In this document: positions 16,895-25,602 of the stretch, one piece after another | Position numbering within the stretch: the first letter of the stretch is position 1 | Layout of the letters: every line of letters starts with the position of its first letter | DNA from: Pseudomonas sp. GM18 | GTDB lineage: Bacteria > Pseudomonadota > Gammaproteobacteria > Pseudomonadales > Pseudomonadaceae | NCBI RefSeq assembly: GCF_000282195.1 | Contig: NZ_AKJT01000036.1 | Location: forward strand, 62,001-126,000 | Direction: 5' to 3' | DNA: 64,000 nt | Position numbers and translations under genes: made by a program | The notes under the pieces: model-generated | Seen by the model: the letters and a program-made list of their open reading frames with translations, nothing else | Told to the model about the DNA's origin: nothing | The model's database searches: none

Positions 16895-17791
16895 ATGAAG
16901 CGTGACACCAGCCTGACGTGGCGCCACGTCGATGCAGAGAACCTTGACCTCAACGGGATGCGGGTTGCCGTTGTGGGTGGCACCGGTGGCATCGGGCAGG
17001 CATTGAGTCGCTTGCTGGCCTCTCGCGGCGCTCGCGTCCTGGTCGTTGGGCAAACCTTTCGTGATGCTGGCACGCAGGGAATCGATTTTCTCCAGGCGGA
17101 TCTGAGCCTGATGAGTGAGGCTCTGCGAGTCGCCAAACAGCTGCCGGCGGAATCCCTGGACCTGCTCATTTTCACCACCGGTATCTTTGCCGCCTCCCAG
17201 CGTCAGGAAACAGCAGAGGGTATTGAGCGCGATCTGGCGGTCAGCTATCTGAACCGCATGGTCATCCTGCGCAGCGTCGGGCCGAAGTTGGGTACAGACA
17301 GGCCCAAGACTACGAGCAAACCAAGGGTGATTGTCGTGGGGTATCCCGGCACGGGCCAGATAGGGACGTTCGACGACCTCAATGCTGAAAGATCCTACAA
17401 GGCCATGTCCGCGCACATGAACACTGTGGCCGGCAACGAAATGCTCGTTCTGGATGCGGTGAAGCGCTACCCGCACCTGGACGTTTTTGGCCTGAATCCC
17501 GGCCTGATCAAAACCAGTATCCGCGATAACTTTTTCGGCAAGGGCTCTCTGAAATCACGCATCGCGGAGGGCCTGATCGGGCTGCTGACACCCACCGCCG
17601 AAACGTATGCGAAGAGAATCGTCCCGCTACTGGTTGCCCCTGAGATCGAGGATCGCGGCGGCGCGATGTTCAACAACAAGGGCCAAGCGATCCTGCCGTC
17701 TGCAGGCATGACTGAAGCGCACATCAGCCAGTTCATGATCGCCTCCGAAACACTGGTTTCCCGGACGGGTATTTCAGTCGCGGCCTCTTGA
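16895..17791 (+). CDS. short-chain dehydrogenase/reductase-like protein, atypical active site
   Basis: A 298-residue SDR-type protein. The NAD(P)-binding TGGIGQ-like segment (VVGGTGGIGQALSRLL, about 28-43) is clear. The active-site region reads SYKAMSAH, so the usual YxxxK lysine is Ser, and the preceding serine region is also not standard. It may bind the nucleotide without normal dehydrogenase chemistry, or use a shifted residue. Start ATG 16895 follows GAGAG; an in-frame ATG at 16808 would add 29 low-complexity residues. Confidence 0.7.
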   Translation: MKRDTSLTWRHVDAENLDLNGMRVAVVGGTGGIGQALSRLLASRGARVLVVGQTFRDAGTQGIDFLQADLSLMSEALRVAKQLPAESLDLLIFTTGIFAASQRQETAEGIERDLAVSYLNRMVILRSVGPKLGTDRPKTTSKPRVIVVGYPGTGQIGTFDDLNAERSYKAMSAHMNTVAGNEMLVLDAVKRYPHLDVFGLNPGLIKTSIRDNFFGKGSLKSRIAEGLIGLLTPTAETYAKRIVPLLVAPEIEDRGGAMFNNKGQAILPSAGMTEAHISQFMIASETLVSRTGISVAAS

Positions 17792-17849
17792 TCGCCCTCC
17801 ATCACGGACGTTTGAAGATCACACCGCGAGTTCCAACCCGGTGACCTGC

Positions 17850-18194
17850 TTACTCCTGCCTGACAATATCGACCGAGATCTCCACCGCCGCAATCGTGCC
17901 TCGGTTCTCAAGCCAGTGCGTGGTGTGCCTGTCCTCAGGCCAACCCACGCCCGGCCCATAGTCCGTGGCGACGCCATTTCGATGATCAGTGATTGTTCCT
18001 TGCAGGATGTAGACGGTACCGGGTCTGTCTTTATGGTTGTGAACCGGCCCGAAGACGCCTCCAGGCTCAATGGTCACCATGCGCATTCTAAGTTGGCGCC
18101 CCGCCATGCCTTCGATCTCGGGGCCAAGGTCGACCGTTGCCAGTAACTTCACCGCAACACCTTGCGTTTCGGGTGCCGCCTGTTCGTTGCTCAT
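17850..18194 (-). CDS. cupin domain protein
   Basis: A 114-residue single-domain cupin. Motif 1 is visible as GPVHNHKDRPGTVYILQG and motif 2 as GVGWPEDRHTTHWLEN, with His residues placed to bind a metal. The start at ATG 18194 follows GAGAGGAGAG. Small cupins of this kind include dioxygenases, isomerases and sensors; nothing in the neighbourhood fixes the function. Confidence 0.75.
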   Translation of the reverse strand: MSNEQAAPETQGVAVKLLATVDLGPEIEGMAGRQLRMRMVTIEPGGVFGPVHNHKDRPGTVYILQGTITDHRNGVATDYGPGVGWPEDRHTTHWLENRGTIAAVEISVDIVRQE

Positions 18195-18450
18195 CGTGCT
18201 CTCCTCTCTGTACATACAGGGCCTGACTGGAAGTAAAGACCCTAAGAACAGACAGCGGTGTAAATCCGCCCGGCGACGGTCGCCGCCAAACCGTCGCCAG
18301 CCGGCCAAAAGTGGCCGGTGGTCGTGGCATGTCGCTTGTCACCGGCGTTTGGCTAAGCTGAATAAATCGGGGGGGAACTGAAACCGGAATGATGGCAACC
18401 ATCAGCAGATCTGGATGGGCATCAAGACGGTACCCCCAAAGGAGACGACT

Positions 18451-18741
18451 ATGTATGCGGTGATAAGAACCTACCTGGGTGCTGGCGCAAAGCAGCTTTT
18501 CGAGTTTCTGGAAGAGCGCAATGCCGACGTCGACGCGGCCCTGCGGACAGTGCCTGGCCTCGTAAGCTACACACTGCTCAATACGGGTGATGGCGGTACA
18601 TCAGTGACGGTTTGCACGGACAAGACCGGCACCGATGCGAGCTTGAAAGTCGCGCGCGACTGGATTCAGAAAAATGCTTCGCATATCCAAGCGAAACCGC
18701 CGATCGTGACGGAAGGTCCGGTCATTGTGCAGATAAAATAG
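18451..18741 (+). CDS. small protein resembling dimeric alpha/beta-barrel (ABM-like) proteins
   Basis: A 96-residue protein with a strong ribosome site (AAAGGAGACG) before ATG 18451. The layout YAVIRTYLGAG, a helix, then VPGLVSYTLLNTGDGGTSVTVCTD and a second helix matches a ferredoxin-like ABM half-barrel. No catalytic residues can be assigned. Function unknown. Confidence 0.55.
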   Translation: MYAVIRTYLGAGAKQLFEFLEERNADVDAALRTVPGLVSYTLLNTGDGGTSVTVCTDKTGTDASLKVARDWIQKNASHIQAKPPIVTEGPVIVQIK

Positions 18742-18873
18742 ATTCAACCGATCGATGCAGCACACTAAACACTGTGTAAACAGGAGGCGTGTTGCATCGA
18801 CGGAAAACATCGCGCTCAACGCTACAACAACCCCATGGGCAAACCCGATCATAGCGCTCTATGATTGAACCCC

Positions 18874-19275
18874 ATGACGACCTCTCTTCCGATCCGCCAA
18901 CCCTGCCCTCCCGGCGCCTGCATCTGCGAGCGTGAGCAGCTGTTGGAAACGCCCGGCACGGACCTGCGCATCCTGAGCCTGACCCAGTCGGAAGAAAAGC
19001 GCCTGATCGAACGCCTGGAAAACCTCCAGAGCCTGAGCGACCTGGAACGTCTGCAACGGCGAATGTATGAGCAGTTGGGCCTGCGGGTGGAGATCGCTCC
19101 CGGCTTCAATGAAGTGCGCACCATGCGCGGTATCAACATCACCCTCGGCGAACTGCCGGGCCTGTGCCGCAAAACCCGTCAGTCGATCCCGGCGGCCATT
19201 CGCCGAGGACTGGAGAAGCACCCGGAAGTTGCCTACGAGCTGCTCAATGCCAACGACTTGTTGCGTGATGCCTGA
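18874..19275 (+). CDS. conserved hypothetical protein with N-terminal Cys cluster
   Basis: A 133-residue protein starting at ATG 18874. The N-terminus has CPPGACIC, three cysteines within eight residues, and a further Cys lies in GLCRK, so a metal site is possible. The middle is helical and charged (EEKRLIERLENLQSLSDLERLQRRMYEQLG), perhaps a short coiled coil. I do not recognise the family. It is 130 bases after the ABM-like gene. Confidence 0.55.
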   Translation: MTTSLPIRQPCPPGACICEREQLLETPGTDLRILSLTQSEEKRLIERLENLQSLSDLERLQRRMYEQLGLRVEIAPGFNEVRTMRGINITLGELPGLCRKTRQSIPAAIRRGLEKHPEVAYELLNANDLLRDA

Positions 19276-19494
19276 TACCTGATGGCTTGCACCGTTATCC
19301 CGATACGTTCATTCGAATGCCCTGAAACAGGATCAGCGGTCGTACGCGCGACACGGTCCACTGCTATGCCTTCTCATGGGAGAACAGGTTTCAGGCCAGC
19401 CAGGACGGAGCTGGAAACTCAGGCGTGACCGTGGCCCCGGCGCCAGCCAGGAACGCGAAGTTAAAAGGTGCCAGTCCGTAGCAGGAGGTGGCAG

Positions 19495-19776
19495 ATGTTA
19501 TTCATGGTCCGTTGGTCCATCAGTCCGCAACAACGTAACAGCGCGATCGAACGTTTTCTCAAGACCGGTGGCGCCCCACCCGCAGGCGTCAGCATGCTGG
19601 GGCGCTGGCATGCCGTCGGCGGTTCCAGCGGTGTAGGCATTGCCGAAGCCAGTGATCCGGTGGCGATTCAGAAGTGGGTGCTGGAATGGAGCGACCTCAT
19701 GAACATGGAAGTCCACGCCGCATTGACCGATGAACAGGTGGCACCGCTGCTCGCTGCCGCAGTCGGCAAGCAATAG
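19495..19776 (+). CDS. DUF3303-type small protein
   Basis: A 93-residue protein starting at ATG 19495 behind a very strong ribosome site (AGGAGG). The pattern MLFMVRWSISPQQRN, GRWH and VQKWVLEWSDLMNMEV-like C-terminal half fits DUF3303 proteins, small alpha-beta proteins of unknown role. No operon partner is evident. Confidence 0.6.
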   Translation: MLFMVRWSISPQQRNSAIERFLKTGGAPPAGVSMLGRWHAVGGSSGVGIAEASDPVAIQKWVLEWSDLMNMEVHAALTDEQVAPLLAAAVGKQ

Positions 19777-19794
19777 TTGTCGAGGCGGCGAGTC

Positions 19795-19921
19795 TGTGGT
19801 GAGGGGGCTTGCCCCCGTTGGGCTGCGAAGCGGCCCCAAAATCTCTGATGTACCAAAGATTTTGTGAGTGCTACGCACTCAAACGGGGCGATGCGGCGTT
19901 CCGACAAGCCCCCTCGCCACA
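19795..19921. repeat. REPIN-like inverted repeat, GGGGGCTTGCCCCC class
   Basis: TGTGGTGAGGGGGCTTG at the left end is repeated inverted at 19905-19921 (16 of 17 bases). The left unit contains GGGGGCTTGCCCCC and GCTGCGAAGCGGCC hairpins. It sits between the DUF3303 gene and the convergent end of ligD, a typical extragenic place, and may act as a bidirectional terminator. It differs from the GTAGCAGCTGGCG class seen elsewhere in the window. Confidence 0.75.
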
Positions 19922-19931
19922 GCCTTCTGAT

Positions 19932-22478
19932 TCACTGCTTTTTCATCCCGATCCGCCGCCGCATCTCGGCAGTTATCGTCTGCCGGGTTTTCTTCAGGTC
20001 GGCCCAGGGTTCATCGCCGACCTCGGCCAGGCGCTCATGCACGGTGTGCAGGTTCCATTGATTGGCGCCCTTGAGCTCAGCCACTTCTTCGCGAAAGATC
20101 GGCACCGACACTGGCAGCCCTTCGCGAGTGCGCACGGCATAAGCGCAGATCGTGGTGGCGCCGAGGCCGTTGCGCAGGTAATCGATGAAGATGCGCCCAA
20201 CCCGGTTTTTCGGCCCCGACACCGCGGAAAAACGTTCCGGCAGCAGCTTGGCCATGTGACTGACAATCGCGTGGCTGAAGTCCTTGACCTCATCCCAACC
20301 GTGTTTGCGGGTCAGTGGTACGACCAGGTGAATCCCCTTGCCGCCGCTGGTCTTGAGAAACGCCTTGAGCCCCAGCTCATCGAGCACCGTGAGGGTCAGC
20401 CGGGTCGCTTCGACCATGCTCCTCCAGGGCAACGCCGGATCCGGGTCGAGGTCGAGGACGAAGCGGTCGGGTTTGTCCAGATCGACCGACGTGGCGTTCC
20501 AGGTGTGCAGCTCCACCGTGCTCATCTGCACCGCGCCAATCAGGGCTTCGGCATTGTTGATGACCATCATCGGTTGGCCCGTCAGTGCCTTGTCCAGAGT
20601 GATAATGCCTGGTATGGCCAGATTCTCGGCGTTCTTCTGAAAGAACAGTTCGCCCGCGATGCCGTCCGGTGCGCGCACCAGCGCCACCGGCCGGTCCTTG
20701 AGTTGCGGCAGAATCCACTCGGCGACACTGGCGTAATACTCCGCCAATTGCATCTTGGTGGTGCCGCTGCTGGCATCGATCACCCGCTCCGGATGTGTGA
20801 TGCGCACCTTGCCCCGCCCCAGACCGACTTGTGACGGTGCGGCTTGGGTGTTTTTCGTTTTAGTGCCTGAGGTCTTCACGGTTGTCGGACGCTCCTCAGT
20901 GATGCCTGCGGCAGGCTTGTCCTCGCGCAGCCCATGGAACACGGCCTGGCGCACCGAGCCGTCCTTGGTCATCTCGGCGAAGGCCACTTCCGCCAGCAAA
21001 ACGGGTTTGAGCCAATGCACAGCCTTGGCTTCAACACCGGTGGGCGGGTTGACCACCGACGGCTTTTTCGTCAGCAGCGGTTTCAGTTGTCCGTAAAGAC
21101 GCTTGAGGCTCGCCTCGCTGAATCCGGTGCCGACCTTGCCCGCATAGCGCAACTCGCCGCTGTCACGGTCGTGCAGCCCCAGCAGCAACGCACCAAATGC
21201 ACTGCGCGAGCCTTTGGGGTCGGTGAAGCCGACCACGATAAATTCCTGCCGATGCTTGCACTTGAGTTTGATCCAGTCACTGCTGCGCCGGGACACGTAA
21301 AGCGAGCCCAGGCGTTTGCCGATCACCCCTTCCATGTGCATTTTACAGGCGCTGTCGAGTAACGCCTCCGGGGATTCGTTGAACGTATCGGAGTATCGCA
21401 ACAGCGGGTTTTCATTGGGCTTGAGCACAGTCGCCAGCGCCACCCTGCGCGCTTCGACAGCGACTTCGCGCAGGTCCACGCCATTGAGGTAAGGCAAATC
21501 GAACAGGTAGTAAACGATGCTGGCGCTATGACCGGCATCGAAGGCGTTTTGCAGCGCCTGAAAATCCGGAACGCCCTGCTCGTCCGCCACCACCATTTCG
21601 CCGTCGAGCCAGGCCGACTCCAGGCCCAACGCCGCCAGCGCTGCGGCCTGCTCTGGCAATTTGTGGGTCCAGTCGTGACCGTTGCGGGTGAAGAGTTTGA
21701 CCTCATCGTGGTCGATGCGCGCCATCACCCGGTAGCCGTCGAACTTGATCTCGTAGCTCCATTCGCCGTCCGGCGCGGATTCCACCAGTGTCGCCAATTC
21801 GGGTTTGAGCAGCTCCGGCAGCCTGGCTTTGCGAGCGCCTGTCAGCTGTGATGAGCGCTCTCTGCGCGCCCTCGCCGCTGGCTTTTTTACGGGACCGGGT
21901 TTCGACCTGGCGACAATGGTGCGATCGCTGAGCACGCTGTCGGGCTCGGCGGCGACCACGTCGTAATCGCTTTCGGGCCTGGCCGCGCCGTCCTGATGTT
22001 TGATCAGAAACCATTGCTCCTGCTTGCCCGGCATGTGCGTGCGCACGAGGTTCCACAGGCCGCCGAGCTTTTCCCCTTGCAGCTCGAATTTCAGCCGGCC
22101 CTCGGCGTACGCCTTGGCCGGGTCGTCCTGGGGAATCCACACCCCACGATCCCACACGATCACCTCGCCGGCGCCGTAATGCCCTTCGGGAATGGTGCCC
22201 TCGAACGTGGCGTAATCGAGCGGATGGTCTTCGACGTGGATTGCCAGGCGCTTGACCTTGGGGTCCAGCGACGGGCCTTTCGGTACGGCCCAACTTTTCA
22301 GCGCGCCATCGAGCTCAAGGCGAAAGTCATAGTGCAGGTGCGACGCGTCGTGTTTCTGAATGCAGAATTGCAGCGCATGATCCTTTGCCGTTTTTTTGCC
22401 CGAACGCTTGGCGGCGGCCGGTTCCGGAGTCGCCACAAAGTCACGTATGCGGTTGTAATCGTCCAGGGTCTTGTTCAT
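19932..22478 (-). CDS. ligD: DNA ligase D, multi-domain end-joining enzyme
   Basis: An 848-residue LigD with all three domains in the Pseudomonas order. The N-terminal 3'-phosphoesterase (about 30-180) shows HLHYDFRLE and the family His residues. The ATP-dependent ligase core has the nucleotidyl lysine K245 in YEIKFDGYR. The C-terminal primase-like polymerase (about 555-848) has the metal motif VLDLDPDPA. LigD trims, fills and seals double-strand breaks with the end-binding protein Ku. No ku gene lies in this window. Its upstream region is shared with the divergent hcp gene. Confidence 0.93.
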   Translation of the reverse strand: MNKTLDDYNRIRDFVATPEPAAAKRSGKKTAKDHALQFCIQKHDASHLHYDFRLELDGALKSWAVPKGPSLDPKVKRLAIHVEDHPLDYATFEGTIPEGHYGAGEVIVWDRGVWIPQDDPAKAYAEGRLKFELQGEKLGGLWNLVRTHMPGKQEQWFLIKHQDGAARPESDYDVVAAEPDSVLSDRTIVARSKPGPVKKPAARARRERSSQLTGARKARLPELLKPELATLVESAPDGEWSYEIKFDGYRVMARIDHDEVKLFTRNGHDWTHKLPEQAAALAALGLESAWLDGEMVVADEQGVPDFQALQNAFDAGHSASIVYYLFDLPYLNGVDLREVAVEARRVALATVLKPNENPLLRYSDTFNESPEALLDSACKMHMEGVIGKRLGSLYVSRRSSDWIKLKCKHRQEFIVVGFTDPKGSRSAFGALLLGLHDRDSGELRYAGKVGTGFSEASLKRLYGQLKPLLTKKPSVVNPPTGVEAKAVHWLKPVLLAEVAFAEMTKDGSVRQAVFHGLREDKPAAGITEERPTTVKTSGTKTKNTQAAPSQVGLGRGKVRITHPERVIDASSGTTKMQLAEYYASVAEWILPQLKDRPVALVRAPDGIAGELFFQKNAENLAIPGIITLDKALTGQPMMVINNAEALIGAVQMSTVELHTWNATSVDLDKPDRFVLDLDPDPALPWRSMVEATRLTLTVLDELGLKAFLKTSGGKGIHLVVPLTRKHGWDEVKDFSHAIVSHMAKLLPERFSAVSGPKNRVGRIFIDYLRNGLGATTICAYAVRTREGLPVSVPIFREEVAELKGANQWNLHTVHERLAEVGDEPWADLKKTRQTITAEMRRRIGMKKQ

Positions 22479-22621
22479 GGCTTACCGGGTGCTCGCTGGC
22501 GGACGCTGAATCGGCACGTCTCTACATCAGCAGAGCGACAGGTCCGGAAAAAAATTCCATCACCATTGGAATTGCCCGGACAGACGGCTGGGTTTATCGG
22601 GATGATGGCTCATGGCCTTGA

Positions 22622-22743
22622 TGCGCAAGAAGTTGCGCAGTTTTTCGCCCCAAGCCCCCCTCAACAACGCTGAACACCAGGTAGATCGAGCCCTCCAGCC
22701 GAGTGCGCAACTTCTTGCGCACCACTGCGCAACTTCTTGCGCA
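22622..22743. promoter_or_regulatory. three 18-bp palindromes TGCGCAA-N4-TTGCGCA, likely activator sites
   Basis: Copies are at 22622-22639 (TGCGCAAGAAGTTGCGCA) and, in opposite orientation of the centre, at 22704-22721 and 22726-22743 (TGCGCAACTTCTTGCGCA). The last two are spaced 22 bases start to start, about two helical turns. They lie roughly 85-210 bases upstream of the sigma54 -24 element, the usual distance of enhancer sites for a bacterial enhancer-binding protein. Confidence 0.7.
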
Positions 22744-22827
22744 CTTTCTCAGGTGATCGTTGCTGAAAAACCTCTGCGCGCTTTAAAAATCTCACCAACC
22801 ACCTGATTTATATGGCAAAAATCATTT

Positions 22828-22844
22828 TTGGCACGCTCCTTGAT
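22828..22844 (+). promoter_or_regulatory. sigma54 (RpoN) promoter for hcp
   Basis: TTGGCACGCTCCTTGAT matches the consensus TTGGCACG-N4-TTGCW with correct GG-to-GC spacing; only the -12 C is an A. It lies 68 bases before the hcp start codon on the same strand. Confidence 0.75.
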
Positions 22845-22911
22845 AACAGTCAGGCACCCACCGGGCGATACCGCCTCCCGGGCACCCTAACTTTTAGCAA
22901 GGAGCACATCC

Positions 22912-23427
22912 ATGGCTACACCAGCGTACATGTCCGTTACTGGCGAGAAACAAGGCCTGATCACTGCCGGCGCATTCACCGCCGACTCCGTTGGCAACAC
23001 CTACCAGGAAGGCCACGAAGACCAGGTCATGGTTCAGGCTTTCAGCCACGACGTGATCATCCCGCGTGACCCACAGTCCGGCCAACCAACCGGTCAGCGT
23101 GTACACAAGCCAGTCGTGATCACCAAGGTCTACGACAAGTCTTCGCCACTGCTGCAAGCGGCGCTGACCTCCGGCGAGCGCATGAGCGAAATCGTTATCC
23201 AGTGGTACCGCACCTCTGCTCAAGGTACCCAAGAGCACTACTACACCACCAAACTGGAAGACGCGATCATCGTCGCCATCAACAACAAAATGCACAACTG
23301 CCAGGATCCGTCGAACTCGCACTTCACGCACCTGGAAGAAGTGCAATTCACCTACCGCAAAATCACCTGGACCCACGAAGTATCCGGTACTTCGGGTTCC
23401 GATGACTGGCGTGTTCCAGTCGCTTAA
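22912..23427 (+). CDS. hcp: Hcp, type VI secretion tube protein
   Basis: A 171-residue Hcp that forms the hexameric rings of the type VI inner tube and can carry effectors in its lumen. The family pattern is clear: TPAYMSVTGEKQGLITAGA at the start, then HKPVVITKVYDKSSPLL and the C-terminal EEVQFTYRKITWTHE. Ribosome site AAGGAG precedes ATG 22912. It heads an orphan island of secreted components (hcp, vgrG, adaptor, rhs) without sheath or membrane-complex genes, so it must use a secretion apparatus encoded elsewhere. Confidence 0.95.
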   Translation: MATPAYMSVTGEKQGLITAGAFTADSVGNTYQEGHEDQVMVQAFSHDVIIPRDPQSGQPTGQRVHKPVVITKVYDKSSPLLQAALTSGERMSEIVIQWYRTSAQGTQEHYYTTKLEDAIIVAINNKMHNCQDPSNSHFTHLEEVQFTYRKITWTHEVSGTSGSDDWRVPVA

Positions 23428-23447
23428 TCGCGGCTGACGGTTCCAAA

Positions 23448-23472
23448 CATCGGCCAGCTCTGCTGGTCGATG
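23448..23472 (+). terminator. hairpin between hcp and vgrG, probable attenuator
   Basis: CATCGGCCAGC and GCTGGTCGATG form an 11-bp stem (one G-U pair) around a 3-base loop 21 bases after the hcp stop. The bases after it (TCATTTG) are only weakly U-rich. It could stabilise the hcp message or partly terminate, giving more Hcp than VgrG. Confidence 0.5.
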
Positions 23473-23559
23473 TCATTTGCGCCTTCCAGGAATTTTCGCG
23501 TCCGTTGATCCGGCTTTCGGGTGTCAACGCGCGCCGCAGCACTGCACGAGGAACAAGGG

Positions 23560-25602
23560 ATGTTCGCGCCGGCCAATCAGACTCACTTTGCCCTGACTGT
23601 CGAAGGTCTGGAAAACGATCTCCAGGTCCTTGCCCTGCAAGGTCGGGAAGCCATCAGCCAGCCTTTTGTGTTTGAGGTGGAGCTGGTCAGTGAACAGCCG
23701 TCCCTGGACCTCGAAACGCTATTGCACAAACCGGCCTTCTTGCAGCTCTCGCCTGATGGCAGCGGCATTCATGGCCAGATCTACCGCGCCGCCCAGGGCG
23801 ATTCGGGCAAACGCCTGACCCGCTACGCCGTGACCCTGCGCCCGCAGCTGTCCTACCTGGCGCACCGCATCAACCAACGCATCTTCCAGAACCTCAGCGT
23901 GCCGAAAATCATCGGTATGGTCCTCGAAGAGCACGGCATCCAGAGCAATGCCTACGAATTCAAAGTCGGGGCGATTTATCCCGAGCGCATTTATTGCGTT
24001 CAGTACGATGAATCGGACCTGCAATTCATCCAGCGCCTGTGCGAGGAAGAAGGTATCCATTACCACTTCCAGCACAGCGCCACGGCCCACAAGCTGGTGT
24101 TCGGCGATGACCAGACGGTGTTCCCGAAACTCGCGCCCGTAGCCTACCAGCAAGACTCCGGCATGGTCGCCAACGACCCGGTGATCAAGCGCTTCGACCT
24201 GCGCCTGGAAACCCGCACCAGCCGTACCACCCGCCGCGACTACGACTTCGAAAAACCGCGCCTGAAACTGGAAAGTGAGAACCGTGGCGACGCCCTGCCC
24301 GACCTCGAAGACTACGACTACCCCGGCCGCTTCATCGACCGCGAACGCGGCAAGCACCTGGCCAAACGCGCCCTCGAGCGTCACCGCAGCGACTTCCAGT
24401 TGGCCGAAGGCCGAAGCGATCAGCCGTTGCTGGTCAGCGGCCACTTCCTGGCCCTGACCCAACACCCCAAGGCCAAGTGGAACGACCTGTGGCTGCTGAC
24501 CGAAATCCTCCACGAAGGCAAACAGCCGCAAGTGCTGGAAGAGTCGGTGACCAGCAACACCACCAACCTCAAAGACGATTTCCACCAGGGCTACCGCAAC
24601 CGCTTCCAGGCCACCCCCTGGGACGTGCCGAACCGCCCGCCGCTGAACCACCCCAAGCCACGGATCCTCGGCAGCCAGAGCGCCGTGGTCACCGGGCCAA
24701 AAGGTGAAGAGATCCACTGCGACCAATACGGCCGCGTCAAAGTGCAATTCCATTGGGACCGCGAAGGCCAGGCCGACGACAAGACCAGCTGCTGGCTGCG
24801 TGTCTCCTCCGCCTGGGCTGGCGCCCATTACGGCGGCATCGCCATCCCGCGGGTCGGCATGGAAGTGCTGGTCACCTTCCTCGAAGGCGACCCCGACCAA
24901 CCGCTGATCACCGGCTGCCTGTACCACAAGGAAAACGTCGTCCCCTACGACCTGCCGGCGAACAAGACCCGCAGCACCTTCAAAACCCTGAGCTCTCCGG
25001 GCGGCGGCGGCTTCAACGAACTGCGCATCGAAGACAAAAAGGGCCAGGAACAGATCTTCCTGCACGCCCAGCGCGACTGGAACGAAAACGTCGAGCACGA
25101 CCAGAAAATCCGCGTCGGCAACGAGCGCCACGACACCGTCGAGCAAAACAGCTACAGCGAATTCAAGGCCGAAGAACACCACACCGTCTACGCCGACCGC
25201 AAAGTCGAAGCCCGCGCCAACGACCACCTCACCGTGGGCGTCAACCAGCACATCAAGGTCGGCACCGGCCAATTCATCGAAGCCGGCCAGGAAATCCACC
25301 TGAGCAGCGGCATGAAAGTCGTGCTCGAAGCCGGCAGCGAACTCACCCTCAAGGGCGGCGGCAGCTTCATCAAGATCGACGCCAGCGGCGTCACCCTCAG
25401 CGGCCCGGCGATCAACATGAACTCCGGCGGCAGCCCGGGCAGCGGCACCGGCGCGGCACCGCTGATGCCTGGGGCGCTGAAACAGGCTGATGCCAACAAG
25501 GCTGGCGCGGTACTGACGCCGGCGCAGATCAACACCCTGAAACGCAATGCGCCGTTCTGCGAAGAGTGCGAGAAGTGCAAGGCAGGTGCTTGTGCGATCT
25601 GA
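23560..25602 (+). CDS. vgrG: VgrG, type VI secretion spike protein
   Basis: A 680-residue VgrG starting at ATG 23560, seven bases after GAGGAA; a GTG at 23521 would add 13 residues. It has the gp27-like base (about 10-370), the OB-fold and gp5-like segment (WLRVSSAWAGAHYGGIAIPRVGMEVLVTFLEGDPDQP), and the repetitive beta-helix needle (about 480-600). The C-terminal tail ends CEECEKCKAGACAI, with four closely spaced cysteines that may recruit the cargo or adaptor. The next gene overlaps its end and encodes a DUF4123 adaptor, so this VgrG is expected to deliver the downstream Rhs toxin. Confidence 0.94.
   Translation: MFAPANQTHFALTVEGLENDLQVLALQGREAISQPFVFEVELVSEQPSLDLETLLHKPAFLQLSPDGSGIHGQIYRAAQGDSGKRLTRYAVTLRPQLSYLAHRINQRIFQNLSVPKIIGMVLEEHGIQSNAYEFKVGAIYPERIYCVQYDESDLQFIQRLCEEEGIHYHFQHSATAHKLVFGDDQTVFPKLAPVAYQQDSGMVANDPVIKRFDLRLETRTSRTTRRDYDFEKPRLKLESENRGDALPDLEDYDYPGRFIDRERGKHLAKRALERHRSDFQLAEGRSDQPLLVSGHFLALTQHPKAKWNDLWLLTEILHEGKQPQVLEESVTSNTTNLKDDFHQGYRNRFQATPWDVPNRPPLNHPKPRILGSQSAVVTGPKGEEIHCDQYGRVKVQFHWDREGQADDKTSCWLRVSSAWAGAHYGGIAIPRVGMEVLVTFLEGDPDQPLITGCLYHKENVVPYDLPANKTRSTFKTLSSPGGGGFNELRIEDKKGQEQIFLHAQRDWNENVEHDQKIRVGNERHDTVEQNSYSEFKAEEHHTVYADRKVEARANDHLTVGVNQHIKVGTGQFIEAGQEIHLSSGMKVVLEAGSELTLKGGGSFIKIDASGVTLSGPAINMNSGGSPGSGTGAAPLMPGALKQADANKAGAVLTPAQINTLKRNAPFCEECEKCKAGACAI

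Larger units (their letters stand above)
22479..22911. other. divergent intergenic region between ligD and hcp
   Basis: No gene is supported in these 433 bases. They carry three copies of an 18-bp palindrome (22622-22639, 22704-22721, 22726-22743) and a sigma54-type promoter (22828-22844) reading toward hcp. Confidence 0.75.

Noticed and set aside
18301..18318. CCGGCCA-AAAG-TGGCCGG hairpin as terminator
   Set aside because: There is no T tract on either side and no gene ends there; it is left as an unexplained short palindrome.
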